Source: JAKFWF01 sp031401535 (GTDB taxonomy: Bacteria; Pseudomonadota; Alphaproteobacteria; Rhizobiales; Hyphomicrobiaceae). From it: a stretch of DNA of 11,833 bases. The notes beneath the pieces were generated by a model, which saw nothing but the letters and a program-made list of their open reading frames with translations, was not told where the DNA came from and did no database searches. A program made the translations under genes and the position numbers. Below are positions 1 to 8,051 of this stretch, in pieces (within the stretch, counting starts at the first letter, position 1; each line of letters begins with the position of its first letter). The stretch covers positions 1 through 11,833 of the forward strand of contig JANNRP010000243.1 in the NCBI GenBank assembly GCA_031401535.1. The letters run 5' to 3'.

Positions 1-19
1 GCGTCGCATGCGCGTCGTT

Positions 20-982
20 TCAAGCGCCAGCCACATTGACGTATAGGGCATACACCGATTGGCTCGCCGCCATGAACAGGCGACTGTTGGCGCGACCACC
101 AAAACACAGGTTGGCGCAGCGCTCAGGCAGCGCGATGCGCCCGATCGGCGTCGCATCCGGCGCAAACACCATCACACCGTCAAGTGCCGAATCGCCCATG
201 CCCCAGCCGCACCACAGGTTGCCGTCGGCGTCGCAACGGATGCCATCCGGTGTGCCAGCGCCAGCATCAATGAAGACCCGCGGATTGGCGATGCGGCGAC
301 CACCATCGACCACATCGTAGACACGGATTTTACGGTTCGGAGCCCCGCGTGATTCGACGATGTACAGTAACCGTTCGTCCGGTGAAAAACACAGACCGTT
401 TGGCCCCAGGACGTCATCGGCGACGACCGTCGCGGTGCCGGTCGACACATCGATGCGATAGACGCACTGACCAAGCTCGGGCTTTGCTCGGTGCCCTTCA
501 TAGTTGCCGAGAATACCGAACGGCGGATCGGTGAACCAGATCGACCCATCGCGTGCAACAACAATGTCATTTGGTGAATTGAGCGGCTTGCCTTCGAATT
601 TGTCCATCAGTACCGTGATCGTACCATCATATTCAGTGCGGGTGATGCGACGGCCACCATGCTCGCACGATATCAGCCGCCCCTGCCGGTCGCGGGTATT
701 TCCATTGGCGAAATTTGATGGCTTGCGGAATATACTGACCGCGCCTGTCTCCTCGTCCCAGCGCATGATCCGATTGTTCGGAATGTCGCTCCACAGCAGG
801 CAGCGCTGATCACCAAACCAAACCGGCCCTTCCGCCCAACGCTGGCCAGTTGCGATGCGTTCCACTGCGGCGAGTTTGATCCAGTAGGCTTCAAAGCGCT
901 TGTCAAGAGCGGTGATCGCCAGATCTGGATAGCGAGTCGCAGGGTGCCACGGATCGGGCAGGGGTTGGATCGGCTGGTCCAT
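20..982 (-). CDS. SMP-30/gluconolactonase family lactonase
   Basis: A 320-residue protein of the SMP-30/gluconolactonase/LRE six-bladed beta-propeller family, which hydrolyses sugar lactones using one divalent metal. The usual metal ligands are visible: Glu51 in AEGPVW, Asn195 in GPNGLCFSPDE and Asp246 in GTPDGIRCD, with the substrate-contacting Asn138-Asp139 in NSPND. Length is normal and no signal peptide is seen, so it should be cytoplasmic. It lies 36 bases downstream of garD on the same strand and is probably co-transcribed. I infer that it opens an aldaro- or aldonolactone to give the open acid that GarD dehydrates. The exact lactone cannot be read from sequence. The start at 982 has only a weak GAG-type ribosome binding site, but the protein begins at a plausible point for the family. 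The family assignment is firm and the substrate is inferred. Confidence 0.9.
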   Translation of the reverse strand: MDQPIQPLPDPWHPATRYPDLAITALDKRFEAYWIKLAAVERIATGQRWAEGPVWFGDQRCLLWSDIPNNRIMRWDEETGAVSIFRKPSNFANGNTRDRQGRLISCEHGGRRITRTEYDGTITVLMDKFEGKPLNSPNDIVVARDGSIWFTDPPFGILGNYEGHRAKPELGQCVYRIDVSTGTATVVADDVLGPNGLCFSPDERLLYIVESRGAPNRKIRVYDVVDGGRRIANPRVFIDAGAGTPDGIRCDADGNLWCGWGMGDSALDGVMVFAPDATPIGRIALPERCANLCFGGRANSRLFMAASQSVYALYVNVAGA

Positions 983-1018
983 ATGATCATCTCGCTGAGA
1001 GGTTGCGGGCGGTTATCG

Positions 1019-2548
1019 TCAAGTAATCGGGGCGGGATTAAACAGAGCGAGCGAATTATGCAGCTTCAACGTTTCGCTACACGTTTTGCGGCGCCCACTC
1101 GCTACGTCGAGCATCGCGCGAAACAACTCCCAGCCAACGTCCTCGATCGTCGCTGCGCCGGTCGCGATTCGCCCCGCGTCGATGTCCATGAGATCGTGCC
1201 AGCGGCGCGCAAGATCGCTGCGGGTCGCGACCTTAATGACCGGGACCGCCGCTAACCCATAGGGCGTGCCGCGGCCGGTAGTGAACACGTGCAGCGTCAT
1301 GCCAGCAGCAAGTTGCAACGTGCCGCAAACAAAATCACTGGCTGGTGTCGCGGCATAGAGCAACCCCTTGGTCATCGCCCGCTCGCCCGGCGGCACCACG
1401 CCTGCGATTGGCGAAGTGCCTGATTTGATGATCGAGCCCATGGCCTTCTCGACGATGTTCGACAAGCCACCCTTCTTGTTGCCAGGCGTCGTATTGGCAC
1501 TGCGATCGACGCCACCGTGCTCAAGATAGCGATCATACCAGGCCATCTCGGCAACAAGCGCGCGGGCTATCTCCGGCGTGGCGGCACGCGCGGTCAGTTG
1601 GGCGATGCCGTCACGCACCTCGGTATTCTCAGAGAACATCACAGTAGCGCCAGCGCGCACCAACAGATCACAGGCGAAACCAAGCGCCGGGTTTGCGGTG
1701 ACACCCGAGAAGGCGTCCGAACCACCGCACTGCATGCCAACGACCAACGCGGACGCGGGGCAGACTTCGCGACGTCGACGGTTCAACCTCTCCAGATGAA
1801 CAGTCGCATTCTCCATGATCGATGCGATCATGGCTTCGAAGCCGACGTGCTCCGAATCCTGCAGGGTGACGAGATCAAAGCCCTGCAGCGATGTACCCGT
1901 CGGCAGTAGTCGCTCTGGTTGCAATTTTTCGCATCCGAGGCTGACCACCATGGTGCTGCCGCCAAAGTTGGGATTTAGGCTAATGTTGCGCAGCGTCCGG
2001 ATAGGAATTTCGGCTCCCGGTGCATCAATGGCAACGCCACACCCGTAGATATGTTCGAGCCCAATCACGTCATCGACGTTGGCGTATCGGGGCAGTAGTT
2101 CGGCCCTAATGCGGCGCACTGCGTGCTCGACAACACCGGAGACGCATTGCACTGTCGTGCTGATGGCCAGGATGTTGCGTGTGCCGACAGATCCATCAGC
2201 GTTGCGAAAACCGTCGAAGGAATAGCCTTCCAGTTTCGACCCCGTCTGAGCACCGCTTGTTGCCATCGGCAGATCATCGAGGCCGGGCGCGTCCGGCATG
2301 ACCAGCCGCGCCTCGTTGACCCAACTGCCAGCGGGCAGATCGAGCGCCGCGCTGCCAATAGCAACATTGTAGCGCCTCACCGCGGCACCCTTCGCAATAT
2401 CTGTGAGGGCAACCTTATGGCCCTGAGGTACACGCTCCCGCACCGTGACGCCTGAGACCAGCACCGCGCCTTCGGCAAGGCCGAGGTCATCTACGGCGAT
2501 GGCAACATTGTCTGCTTCATGCATACGGATGGTAAGTGGAGCGCTCAT
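1019..2548 (-). CDS. garD: Galactarate dehydratase (GarD, UxaA/altronate dehydratase family)
   Basis: A 509-residue dehydratase that converts meso-galactarate to 5-dehydro-4-deoxy-D-glucarate, the first committed step of galactarate catabolism. From memory it is colinear with E. coli GarD (523 residues). The small N-terminal SAF domain carries PQGHKVAL (41-48, His44 a likely metal ligand). A linker (106-125, EGYSFDGFRNADGS) leads to the large UxaA C-terminal domain with YGCGVAIDAPGA, ISLNPNFGG, GCEKLQPERLLP, MQCGGSDAFSGVTANPA, NKKGGLSNIVEKA, YAATPASDFVCGT and FTTGRGTPYG, ending in NPAPIT. Retention of these GarD motifs favours galactarate over altronate (UxaA), which usually lacks several of them. 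It lies 16 bases downstream of the methyltransferase and 36 bases upstream of the lactonase, so all are probably one transcript. The start at 2548 fits the N-terminal alignment, but its ribosome binding site is weak (GGGAT), so translation may be coupled to the gene before it. Confidence 0.93.
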   Translation of the reverse strand: MSAPLTIRMHEADNVAIAVDDLGLAEGAVLVSGVTVRERVPQGHKVALTDIAKGAAVRRYNVAIGSAALDLPAGSWVNEARLVMPDAPGLDDLPMATSGAQTGSKLEGYSFDGFRNADGSVGTRNILAISTTVQCVSGVVEHAVRRIRAELLPRYANVDDVIGLEHIYGCGVAIDAPGAEIPIRTLRNISLNPNFGGSTMVVSLGCEKLQPERLLPTGTSLQGFDLVTLQDSEHVGFEAMIASIMENATVHLERLNRRRREVCPASALVVGMQCGGSDAFSGVTANPALGFACDLLVRAGATVMFSENTEVRDGIAQLTARAATPEIARALVAEMAWYDRYLEHGGVDRSANTTPGNKKGGLSNIVEKAMGSIIKSGTSPIAGVVPPGERAMTKGLLYAATPASDFVCGTLQLAAGMTLHVFTTGRGTPYGLAAVPVIKVATRSDLARRWHDLMDIDAGRIATGAATIEDVGWELFRAMLDVASGRRKTCSETLKLHNSLALFNPAPIT

Positions 2549-2564
2549 TTCGCTTGATCCCGCT

Positions 2565-3323
2565 CTATTCGGCTGGAGGGCTCGGGTTGGGCGTCAATAC
2601 CAAGCAATGATGCCCCAGTGCGTCGCCACCGATCGTCAAGTGTTGCAGCTTGAAGCGCTCCATCAAATCGGCCTCATAAAGTTGCACAGCCTCAGCACGA
2701 CAAATGAGAAATTTTGGTGCGCCAACGATACTCACACGATCAATCACACAGAGCAGACGCATCTCTGGGTTTCGCTTGAGATAATCATGCACCGTGACGA
2801 CCAGGAAGGGGAACGCCGGATGCAGCATGTCGTCGATGCAGATCAGTCCATCGTGGTGAAGGTTGGCATGCGCCAAACTCAGGTCCAGTGCCAGTGCCGC
2901 CGGACTGTGATCGCCATCGATATGAATGAAACGCAGCGGCGCGCCGCCGGTCACTTTGCCAAACTCGGATGGTGTGAGCTTGCCGGTATCAAACGACAGC
3001 GGTGTGAATCGATCACGCGCCAATCCATGGGTGTCGGTGTTGGTCAGGAACTGCTGCAGCAAGTCGCTGCCGGGCCACGCGAACAGATCAAAGCCATAGG
3101 AATGCTCGCCCTCAGCGAGCGCCAAGCCCATCGCTATGAAAAAGCGCCCCTCGAAGGTGCCGATCTCTGCCGCGCCACCACGGACCCCGAGTTCGCTTTG
3201 CCGTCGCATCAAATGCCCGCAGATCACGGCCGAGAACTTTGACGAAAAGCCCTGCACGGTGCCGTAGCCGCTCGCGAGGTAGCGATCGACGGCGAGGATG
3301 CCGGTCTTCATTCCGTCCGTCAT
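2565..3323 (-). CDS. Class I SAM-dependent methyltransferase (Methyltransf_24-like)
   Basis: A 252-residue protein with a Rossmann-type SAM methyltransferase pattern: motif I as AEIGTFEGRFF (Glu53-Gly59), an acidic residue ending strand 2 (YGFD, Asp79), then FIHIDGDHS (Asp136-His139) and CIDDMLHP (Asp164-Asp165). The IDGDHS signature is typical of the Methyltransf_24 group, which methylates hydroxyls of sugars or small natural products or sits beside glycosyltransferases. The substrate cannot be predicted. The frame is open 32 codons further upstream, but I start at 3323 because an AAGGAG ribosome binding site sits 5 bases before that ATG and the extra residues look non-family (basic, low complexity). 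It sits between the hydrolase (58-base gap) and garD (16-base gap) on the same strand. A methyltransferase inside a sugar-acid operon is unusual. It is probably cytoplasmic, with no signal peptide. Confidence 0.75.
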   Translation of the reverse strand: MTDGMKTGILAVDRYLASGYGTVQGFSSKFSAVICGHLMRRQSELGVRGGAAEIGTFEGRFFIAMGLALAEGEHSYGFDLFAWPGSDLLQQFLTNTDTHGLARDRFTPLSFDTGKLTPSEFGKVTGGAPLRFIHIDGDHSPAALALDLSLAHANLHHDGLICIDDMLHPAFPFLVVTVHDYLKRNPEMRLLCVIDRVSIVGAPKFLICRAEAVQLYEADLMERFKLQHLTIGGDALGHHCLVLTPNPSPPAE

Positions 3324-3328
3324 GCGTT

Positions 3329-3334
3329 CTCCTT
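3329..3334 (-). promoter_or_regulatory. Ribosome binding site deciding the methyltransferase start
   Basis: AAGGAG on the minus strand, 5 bases upstream of the ATG at 3323. The upstream in-frame ATG at 3419 would overlap the end of the hydrolase gene. This site is the main reason for choosing the shorter protein. Confidence 0.7.
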
Positions 3335-3381
3335 GGCGTCGTGCGTGCGGTATTGTGATCGAGATCGACCTACCACGGGCA

Positions 3382-4551
3382 TCAGCCGGTCGGCGATCCT
3401 TTCTGTTGGCAAAATGCAACGAGCAACGCGTTGACCGGGCCGGGTTGCTCCTGCATCACCCAGTGGCCCGCGCCGTCGATCAGGTGGCAGCCGGTCATCC
3501 GCGTGCAGACGTCCATTTGCATCCGCTCGTAGGCACCCGGCGCCTGCAACACGCCCCAGTCGCTCTTGCCCGCAATAAATAGTGACGGAACGTCGATTGT
3601 TCGATGCGAAAACAGGCTCAGCTCAGCGTTGAGACTGGCATCGAAGCGCGTGCGATACCAATTGAGCCCGCCCTGGAAACCATTGCGCTGGTACTCCGCG
3701 CTATACACGGCGAGCTCATTGTCGGGCAGCCAGCGGCAGGCAGCGATATCGACCTCGGACGGCAGATAGGGCGCCACCGTCTCAGGCATGGTCTGGTCGA
3801 GGTCCATGACGTAGTACGTCGGCAATTGCGCCATCTGTTCAGCGGACCAATCCCGCAAGTGAAACGGTTTGTTGTCCGTCCAGTCGGCGCTCTTGTGATG
3901 GAAATAGCCGCGCAGAAAATCGTGCATGCCCTGCGGACTGCTGGTCATGTCGGCATTGGCGGCCCGCGTCGCATAGTACCAATGGTAGTGCTTGCGAGGA
4001 CGCGACAGCCGGGCGAGCGATGCCGCCATGTCGCCTATGGGTGAGACGACATCCGCTGCGCCAAGCGGCAACTCCGGCGGTCCCGCAAACGGAGCACTCA
4101 TCAGCACAACCGAGCGAAACACATCCGGGCGGACGATGGCGCACCAGGCCGCGACTGGCGAACCGAAGTCGTGCCCGATGACAGCCGCGACTGAACGATG
4201 GCCCAGCGCATAGATCAGGGCCAACGCGTCGCGTGCGAGGCTCAACATGGAAAATGGCCGCAGATCCTGATCAAATGCCGGGCTCCAGCCAGAGGTGCGG
4301 CCATAGCCGCGCTGGTCTGGGCCGACGACATGGAATCCGGCAGCGGCCAGAGGCAGCATGACCTTGCGCCAGGAATAGGCGAGTTCGGGAAAGCCGTGCA
4401 GCAGCAGCACCAGCGGTCGACCCGGCGGTTCGTGACCAGCTTCCAACACATGCATTCGCAGGCCGTTGATGCCGTCGATGAAGCGAGCCCTAATACCTGG
4501 CGGCAGGACGGCTGGTTCAAGTGGCGGAAGCAGGGTCAATGGGGGCTCCAT
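3382..4551 (-). CDS. Alpha/beta hydrolase, epoxide hydrolase-like
   Basis: A 389-residue alpha/beta-hydrolase-fold protein with epoxide-hydrolase features. The oxyanion-hole motif is HGFPE (His52-Glu56), and DQRGYGRT follows at 79-86. The nucleophile elbow is GHDFG with Asp128, so the nucleophile is an aspartate rather than the serine of esterases. Asp331 in GKSDWG and His363 in GAGHWVMQEQP complete the triad. The segment between about 175 and 260 is the cap domain, rich in Tyr and Trp, where epoxide hydrolases keep ring-opening tyrosines. An Asp nucleophile also occurs in haloalkane and haloacetate dehalogenases, but HGFPE and the QEQP tail after the catalytic His favour epoxide hydrolase. 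No signal peptide. It is the first gene of the minus-strand group. The ATG at 4551 has no recognisable ribosome binding site, only a pyrimidine-rich stretch, so the true start may differ. The natural substrate is unknown. Confidence 0.85.
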   Translation of the reverse strand: MEPPLTLLPPLEPAVLPPGIRARFIDGINGLRMHVLEAGHEPPGRPLVLLLHGFPELAYSWRKVMLPLAAAGFHVVGPDQRGYGRTSGWSPAFDQDLRPFSMLSLARDALALIYALGHRSVAAVIGHDFGSPVAAWCAIVRPDVFRSVVLMSAPFAGPPELPLGAADVVSPIGDMAASLARLSRPRKHYHWYYATRAANADMTSSPQGMHDFLRGYFHHKSADWTDNKPFHLRDWSAEQMAQLPTYYVMDLDQTMPETVAPYLPSEVDIAACRWLPDNELAVYSAEYQRNGFQGGLNWYRTRFDASLNAELSLFSHRTIDVPSLFIAGKSDWGVLQAPGAYERMQMDVCTRMTGCHLIDGAGHWVMQEQPGPVNALLVAFCQQKGSPTG

Positions 4552-4689
4552 GAGTGGAGGAGGTGGCTAAGGGGCAACTATGCGGGAACCAGGGTAGCAG
4601 GAAGGATGGGGGCTGATGCTTACCATCGCTCCACCCCGCAGGCAGTGCAACCCTGTCCATCAGCGACGCCCTTGCCCGCGTGCCCCGAA

Positions 4690-4710
4690 CGGTGCCACCG
4701 TCCATGGTGG
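4690..4710. promoter_or_regulatory. Dyad in the divergent hydrolase/fsr spacer, possible operator
   Basis: The 214-base gap between the divergent hydrolase and fsr genes (4552-4765) must hold promoters for both directions, but I see no convincing -35/-10 pair. It contains overlapping dyads: CGGTG-C-CACCG at 4690-4700 and CCACC-GTCCAT-GGTGG at 4695-4710. Such a site could bind a dimeric regulator or form a hairpin, but dyads this short also occur by chance in GC-rich DNA. Confidence 0.2.
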
Positions 4711-4765
4711 AATCGCAAGTCCGCTTCGGCGTTCGTGCATCGCTTAGTTCATCCTGGAAACGTCC

Positions 4766-5989
4766 ATGCAGAAATCAGTGCCACAACCGGCTGCGGCAGC
4801 CGCGTCGACCACCACGGGCTTGGCGTTTCCGGTACTCCTTGGCTTGAGTTTTGCCCATCTACTGAATGACATGATGCAATCGCTGGTGCCGGCGATCTAT
4901 CCCATTATCAAGGGCGCCTATAATTTGGATTTCGGGCAGATCGGCCTGATCACGTTCGCGTTTCAACTAACAGCATGCTTGTTCCAACCGCTCGTCGGTA
5001 TGTATACGGATAAATATCCGCAGCCGTACTCGCTGGTCGCGGGCATGGGGTTCACGCTCGTAGGACTCGTGGTGCTCGGCAAGGCTGGCAGCTACCCATT
5101 GTTGTTGCTGGGCGCGGCATTGGTGGGAACGGGCTCGGCGATCTTCCATCCCGAAGCTACCCGCATGGCACGGCAGGCCTCGGGCGGCAGGCTTGGCCTT
5201 GCGCAATCGCTGTTCCAGGTCGGCGGACAGGTCGGTGGCGCCCTAGGTCCCCTTCTTGCAGCATTCATCGTTGTGCCGCGCGGCCAACATAGTCTGGTCT
5301 GGCTGTCTGCCGCAGCGCTACTGGCCATGGCAGTGCTGTTTCAGGTCGGACGCCTGTTCGCGCAGCGCAGTCCACTGCCAGCGAAGTCGAAGGGAACGGT
5401 AGACAGCGCCGCTACAACGACCGGCAAGCGCAACGTCGCATTTGCCGTCACCATTCTCATCGTCTTGATGTTCTCGAAGAACGCTTACACGGCGAGTTTC
5501 AATTCATTCTACACGTTCTATCTGATCGAACGCTTCCAAGTCTCGGTGCAAACATCACAGATGCTCCTGTTCCTGTTCCTTGGCGCCACGGCCCTGGGCA
5601 CAATCGTTGGCGGGCCGCTCGGCGACCGCATCGGTCGCCGCAGGATCATCTGGTTCTCGATCTTGGGCGCGCTGCCGTTTACGTTGATGCTGCCTTTCGT
5701 CAATCTGTTATGGACCGGCATCCTCACGGTCGTCATTTCGCTCATCATGGCGAGCGCGTTCGGTGCCATCCTGGTGTACGCCATGGAATTGCTGCCGGGC
5801 CGTGTGGGACTGATCGGCGGGTTGTTCTACGGCTTGTCGTTTGGGCTTGGCGGAATCAGTGCGGCGCTATTGGGTGAGCTTGCCGACGTGACCAGCATTG
5901 CGACCGTTTTCAAGTTGTGCGCCGTGCTGCCAGCCTTCGGCCTTCTCGCATGGGCACTGCCGGATATCCGCCATGAACCAGCGCGATAA
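4766..5989 (+). CDS. fsr: Fosmidomycin resistance-type MFS efflux transporter (Fsr)
   Basis: A 407-residue inner-membrane major facilitator protein with about 12 hydrophobic segments, closely resembling E. coli Fsr, the proton-driven exporter that confers fosmidomycin resistance. Family features include HLLNDM (31-36), the QIG(L/M)IT-FQL segment, TDKYP, GTGSAIFHPE (121-130), SGGRLGLAQSLFQVGG, the second-half motif A GGPLGDRIGRR (282-292) and ELLPGRVGLIGGLF. The N-terminal 17 residues are Ala/Thr-rich and cytosolic. The start at 4766 has a modest GGAA ribosome binding site. The gene opens the plus-strand group, divergent from the hydrolase operon, with prpE starting 132 bases after its stop. 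The physiological substrate in this host is unknown. In this context, export of an organic acid or toxic intermediate is possible, but the sequence does not show it. Confidence 0.93.
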   Translation: MQKSVPQPAAAAASTTTGLAFPVLLGLSFAHLLNDMMQSLVPAIYPIIKGAYNLDFGQIGLITFAFQLTACLFQPLVGMYTDKYPQPYSLVAGMGFTLVGLVVLGKAGSYPLLLLGAALVGTGSAIFHPEATRMARQASGGRLGLAQSLFQVGGQVGGALGPLLAAFIVVPRGQHSLVWLSAAALLAMAVLFQVGRLFAQRSPLPAKSKGTVDSAATTTGKRNVAFAVTILIVLMFSKNAYTASFNSFYTFYLIERFQVSVQTSQMLLFLFLGATALGTIVGGPLGDRIGRRRIIWFSILGALPFTLMLPFVNLLWTGILTVVISLIMASAFGAILVYAMELLPGRVGLIGGLFYGLSFGLGGISAALLGELADVTSIATVFKLCAVLPAFGLLAWALPDIRHEPAR

Positions 5990-5999
5990 GGCAATTGCC
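5990..5999. repeat. Perfect 10-bp palindrome after fsr stop
   Basis: GGCAATTGCC immediately follows the fsr TAA. There is no T-run after it, so it is not a convincing intrinsic terminator. The 5990-6121 gap also shows no clear promoter, leaving open whether prpE is read through from fsr. Confidence 0.25.
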
Positions 6000-6106
6000 C
6001 CCTACCAACGTCGGCCCCATTGCACCCTTGCCGTCACAGCCGTTCGGTGCTGAAACGACAAACCGCAATGGAACGACGCGCGGTATCGAATCCGCGCCGG
6101 GCCGTC

Positions 6107-6113
6107 GGGGAGG
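6107..6113 (+). promoter_or_regulatory. Strong ribosome binding site deciding the prpE start
   Basis: GGGGAGG ends 8 bases before the ATG at 6122. It supports that start over the in-frame ATG at 6020, which would add 34 residues unlike the family. Confidence 0.8.
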
Positions 6114-6121
6114 AATACGCC

Positions 6122-8041
6122 ATGAGCCGTTACTCAGACGTCTATCAAAGCTGGCAGCGCGACCCGGAAACATTCTGGGCGACGGCTGCGCGCGATATCA
6201 GCTGGTACAAGCTCTGGGACAAGGTGTTCGACCCCTACGCCGGCGCCTACGGCCGCTGGTTTCCAGGCGCGGAATGCAATACCGCTTACAACTGCCTCGA
6301 CCGGCATTTGGAACGTGGTCACGGCGACACTGCGGCGCTGATCTACGATAGCCCCGTCGCCAATACTAAGCAGACGTTGACCTACGCCGCCCTGACGACA
6401 GAAGTCGCGACGTTTGGGGGCGTGCTGCAGGACCTTGGCGTGCGCAAGGGTGACCGCGTCATCATCTACATGCCGATGGTGCCTGAAGCGGTGATTGCGA
6501 TGCTCGCCTGTGCCCGCATTGGCGCGATTCATTCGGTGGTGTTCGGTGGCTTTGCCGCAGCCGAACTCGCCACTCGCATCGATGACTGCACACCGGTTGC
6601 GATCGTGTCTGCCTCGTGCGGCATCGAAGGCGCACGCATTGTGCCCTACAAGCCGCTACTGGATAAGGCGATCGAGTTATCCGCCCACAAGCCTCGGATC
6701 TGCCCGATCCTGCAACGGCCGATGCTTCAAGCGCCGCTCGTTGCCGGACGCGATCACGATTGGGCAGTGCTCGTCACGGCTGCAAAGGCCGCTGACCGCA
6801 AGGCCGGTTGTGTGGCGGTGACGGCGACTGACCCGGCCTACATCCTCTATACCTCGGGCACCACCGGCCAGCCGAAGGGCGTTGTGCGCGACACCGGCGG
6901 GCACATGGTCGCGCTGCATTGGACCATGCACAATCACTACGGCATGAAACCCGGCGATGTGTTCTGGGCAGCGTCCGATGTCGGCTGGGTCGTGGGTCAC
7001 TCGTATATCGTGTATGCGCCCCTGCTCGCCGGTTGCACAACGCTGCTGTACGAAGGCAAGCCAGTCGGCACGCCCGACGCTGGCGCCTTCTGGCGCGTCA
7101 TTGCCGAGCACAAGGTGGCGGCCCTTTTTACCGCTCCCACCGCATTCCGTGCCATCAAGAAAGAAGACCCAGCCGGAGCGCTGATCGCAAACTATGATCT
7201 GAGCGGCTTCCGCACGTTATTCTTGGCCGGTGAACGGGCCGATCCTGAAACCATCAAGTGGGCCGAGGCGAAACTTAAAGTGCCGGTGATCGACCACTGG
7301 TGGCAGACGGAAACTGGTTGGGCGATTGCGGGTAACCCGGTTGGCCTTGGGCAATTGCCGGTGAAGCACGGCTCGCCCACCGTGCCGATGCCGGGTTACG
7401 ACCTGCAAGTACTCGACGAGAAAGGCCAACAGGTCGAGCGTGGCCACCCTGGCACCCTCGCGGTCAAACTGCCGTTGCCGCCCGGGTGTCTGCCGACACT
7501 ATGGAACAATGACGCACGTTTCCGGTCCAGCTATCTCGCTGACTTCTCCGGTTATTACTCGACATCGGACGCAGGCTTCATCGACGCCGATGGCTATGTC
7601 TACGTCATGGCGCGCACTGACGACGTGATCAACGTGGCCGGCCACCGCCTGTCCACCGGGCAAATGGAAGAGGTCGTCGCGCGCCACAAGGATGTCGCCG
7701 AATGTGCCGTGGTCGGGGTCGCTGATGAACTCAAAGGTCAGATCCCGGCGGCCTTCATCGTGATCAATTCCGGCGTCGACCGATCCGAGTCTGAAATCGA
7801 AGCAGAAGTCGTCAAACTTGTGCGCGATACGATCGGGCCAGTCGCGGCCTTCAAGCAAGTGATGGTGGTTCCACGATTGCCAAAAACTCGGTCCGGCAAG
7901 ATCTTGCGCGCGACCATGCGCCAGATCGCTGATGGTGAGCCTCATAAAGTACCAGCGACCATCGACGATCCATTGATCATCGACGAAATCACGAGCATTC
8001 TGAACGGGCGCTGCATGGGAGCGGGCGCAACCAAAATTTGA
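6122..8041 (+). CDS. prpE: Propionyl-CoA synthetase (PrpE-type acyl-CoA synthetase)
   Basis: A 639-residue acetate/propionate-CoA ligase of the ANL (AMP-forming) superfamily that activates propionate to propionyl-CoA through an acyl-adenylate, in the cytoplasm. The N-terminal SRYSDVYQSWQRDPETFW is the ACS_N region. The ATP-binding loop is TSGTTGQPKG (about 244-253), followed by the acyl-pocket region ASDVGWVVGHSYIVYAPLL, the WWQTETGW motif, the hinge region STSDAGFIDADGYVYV and the C-terminal catalytic lysine Lys593 in TRSGKIL. That lysine is the acylation-controlled residue of the Salmonella enzyme (Lys592 there). YMPMVPEAVIAMLACARIGA and VVFGGFAAAELATRI are near-identical to PrpE and ACSS3 proteins. 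Length fits the family (about 630). It is followed directly by an amidohydrolase whose ribosome binding site overlaps its stop. Other short-chain acids such as acetate, acrylate or butyrate are possible substrates. No prpBCD genes are in view. Confidence 0.9.
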   Translation: MSRYSDVYQSWQRDPETFWATAARDISWYKLWDKVFDPYAGAYGRWFPGAECNTAYNCLDRHLERGHGDTAALIYDSPVANTKQTLTYAALTTEVATFGGVLQDLGVRKGDRVIIYMPMVPEAVIAMLACARIGAIHSVVFGGFAAAELATRIDDCTPVAIVSASCGIEGARIVPYKPLLDKAIELSAHKPRICPILQRPMLQAPLVAGRDHDWAVLVTAAKAADRKAGCVAVTATDPAYILYTSGTTGQPKGVVRDTGGHMVALHWTMHNHYGMKPGDVFWAASDVGWVVGHSYIVYAPLLAGCTTLLYEGKPVGTPDAGAFWRVIAEHKVAALFTAPTAFRAIKKEDPAGALIANYDLSGFRTLFLAGERADPETIKWAEAKLKVPVIDHWWQTETGWAIAGNPVGLGQLPVKHGSPTVPMPGYDLQVLDEKGQQVERGHPGTLAVKLPLPPGCLPTLWNNDARFRSSYLADFSGYYSTSDAGFIDADGYVYVMARTDDVINVAGHRLSTGQMEEVVARHKDVAECAVVGVADELKGQIPAAFIVINSGVDRSESEIEAEVVKLVRDTIGPVAAFKQVMVVPRLPKTRSGKILRATMRQIADGEPHKVPATIDDPLIIDEITSILNGRCMGAGATKI

Positions 8042-8045
8042 GGAG
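8039..8045 (+). promoter_or_regulatory. Ribosome binding site overlapping the prpE stop codon
   Basis: TGAGGAG contains the prpE TGA and the Shine-Dalgarno sequence for the ATG at 8052, with a 6-base spacer. This indicates translational coupling of the two genes. Confidence 0.75.
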
Positions 8046-8051
8046 CAACCG

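Noticed and set aside
2445..3242. A 265-codon plus-strand open frame opposite the methyltransferase and the garD start
   Set aside because: It is antisense to two well-supported genes, has no recognisable motif or ribosome binding site, and its composition is that of a complement frame in GC-rich DNA.
3324..3419. N-terminal extension of the methyltransferase to an ATG at 3419
   Set aside because: It adds 32 basic residues unlike the family and overlaps the hydrolase gene, while a strong AAGGAG site supports the start at 3323.
4198..4869. A 223-codon plus-strand open frame across the hydrolase start and into fsr
   Set aside because: It overlaps both genes, has low-complexity Gln/Trp/Arg content with no family resemblance, and would fill the only spacer available for divergent promoters.
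6020..6121. N-terminal extension of PrpE to an ATG at 6020
   Set aside because: The family begins at SRYSDVYQSW, and GGGGAGG sits at the right distance from the ATG at 6122.
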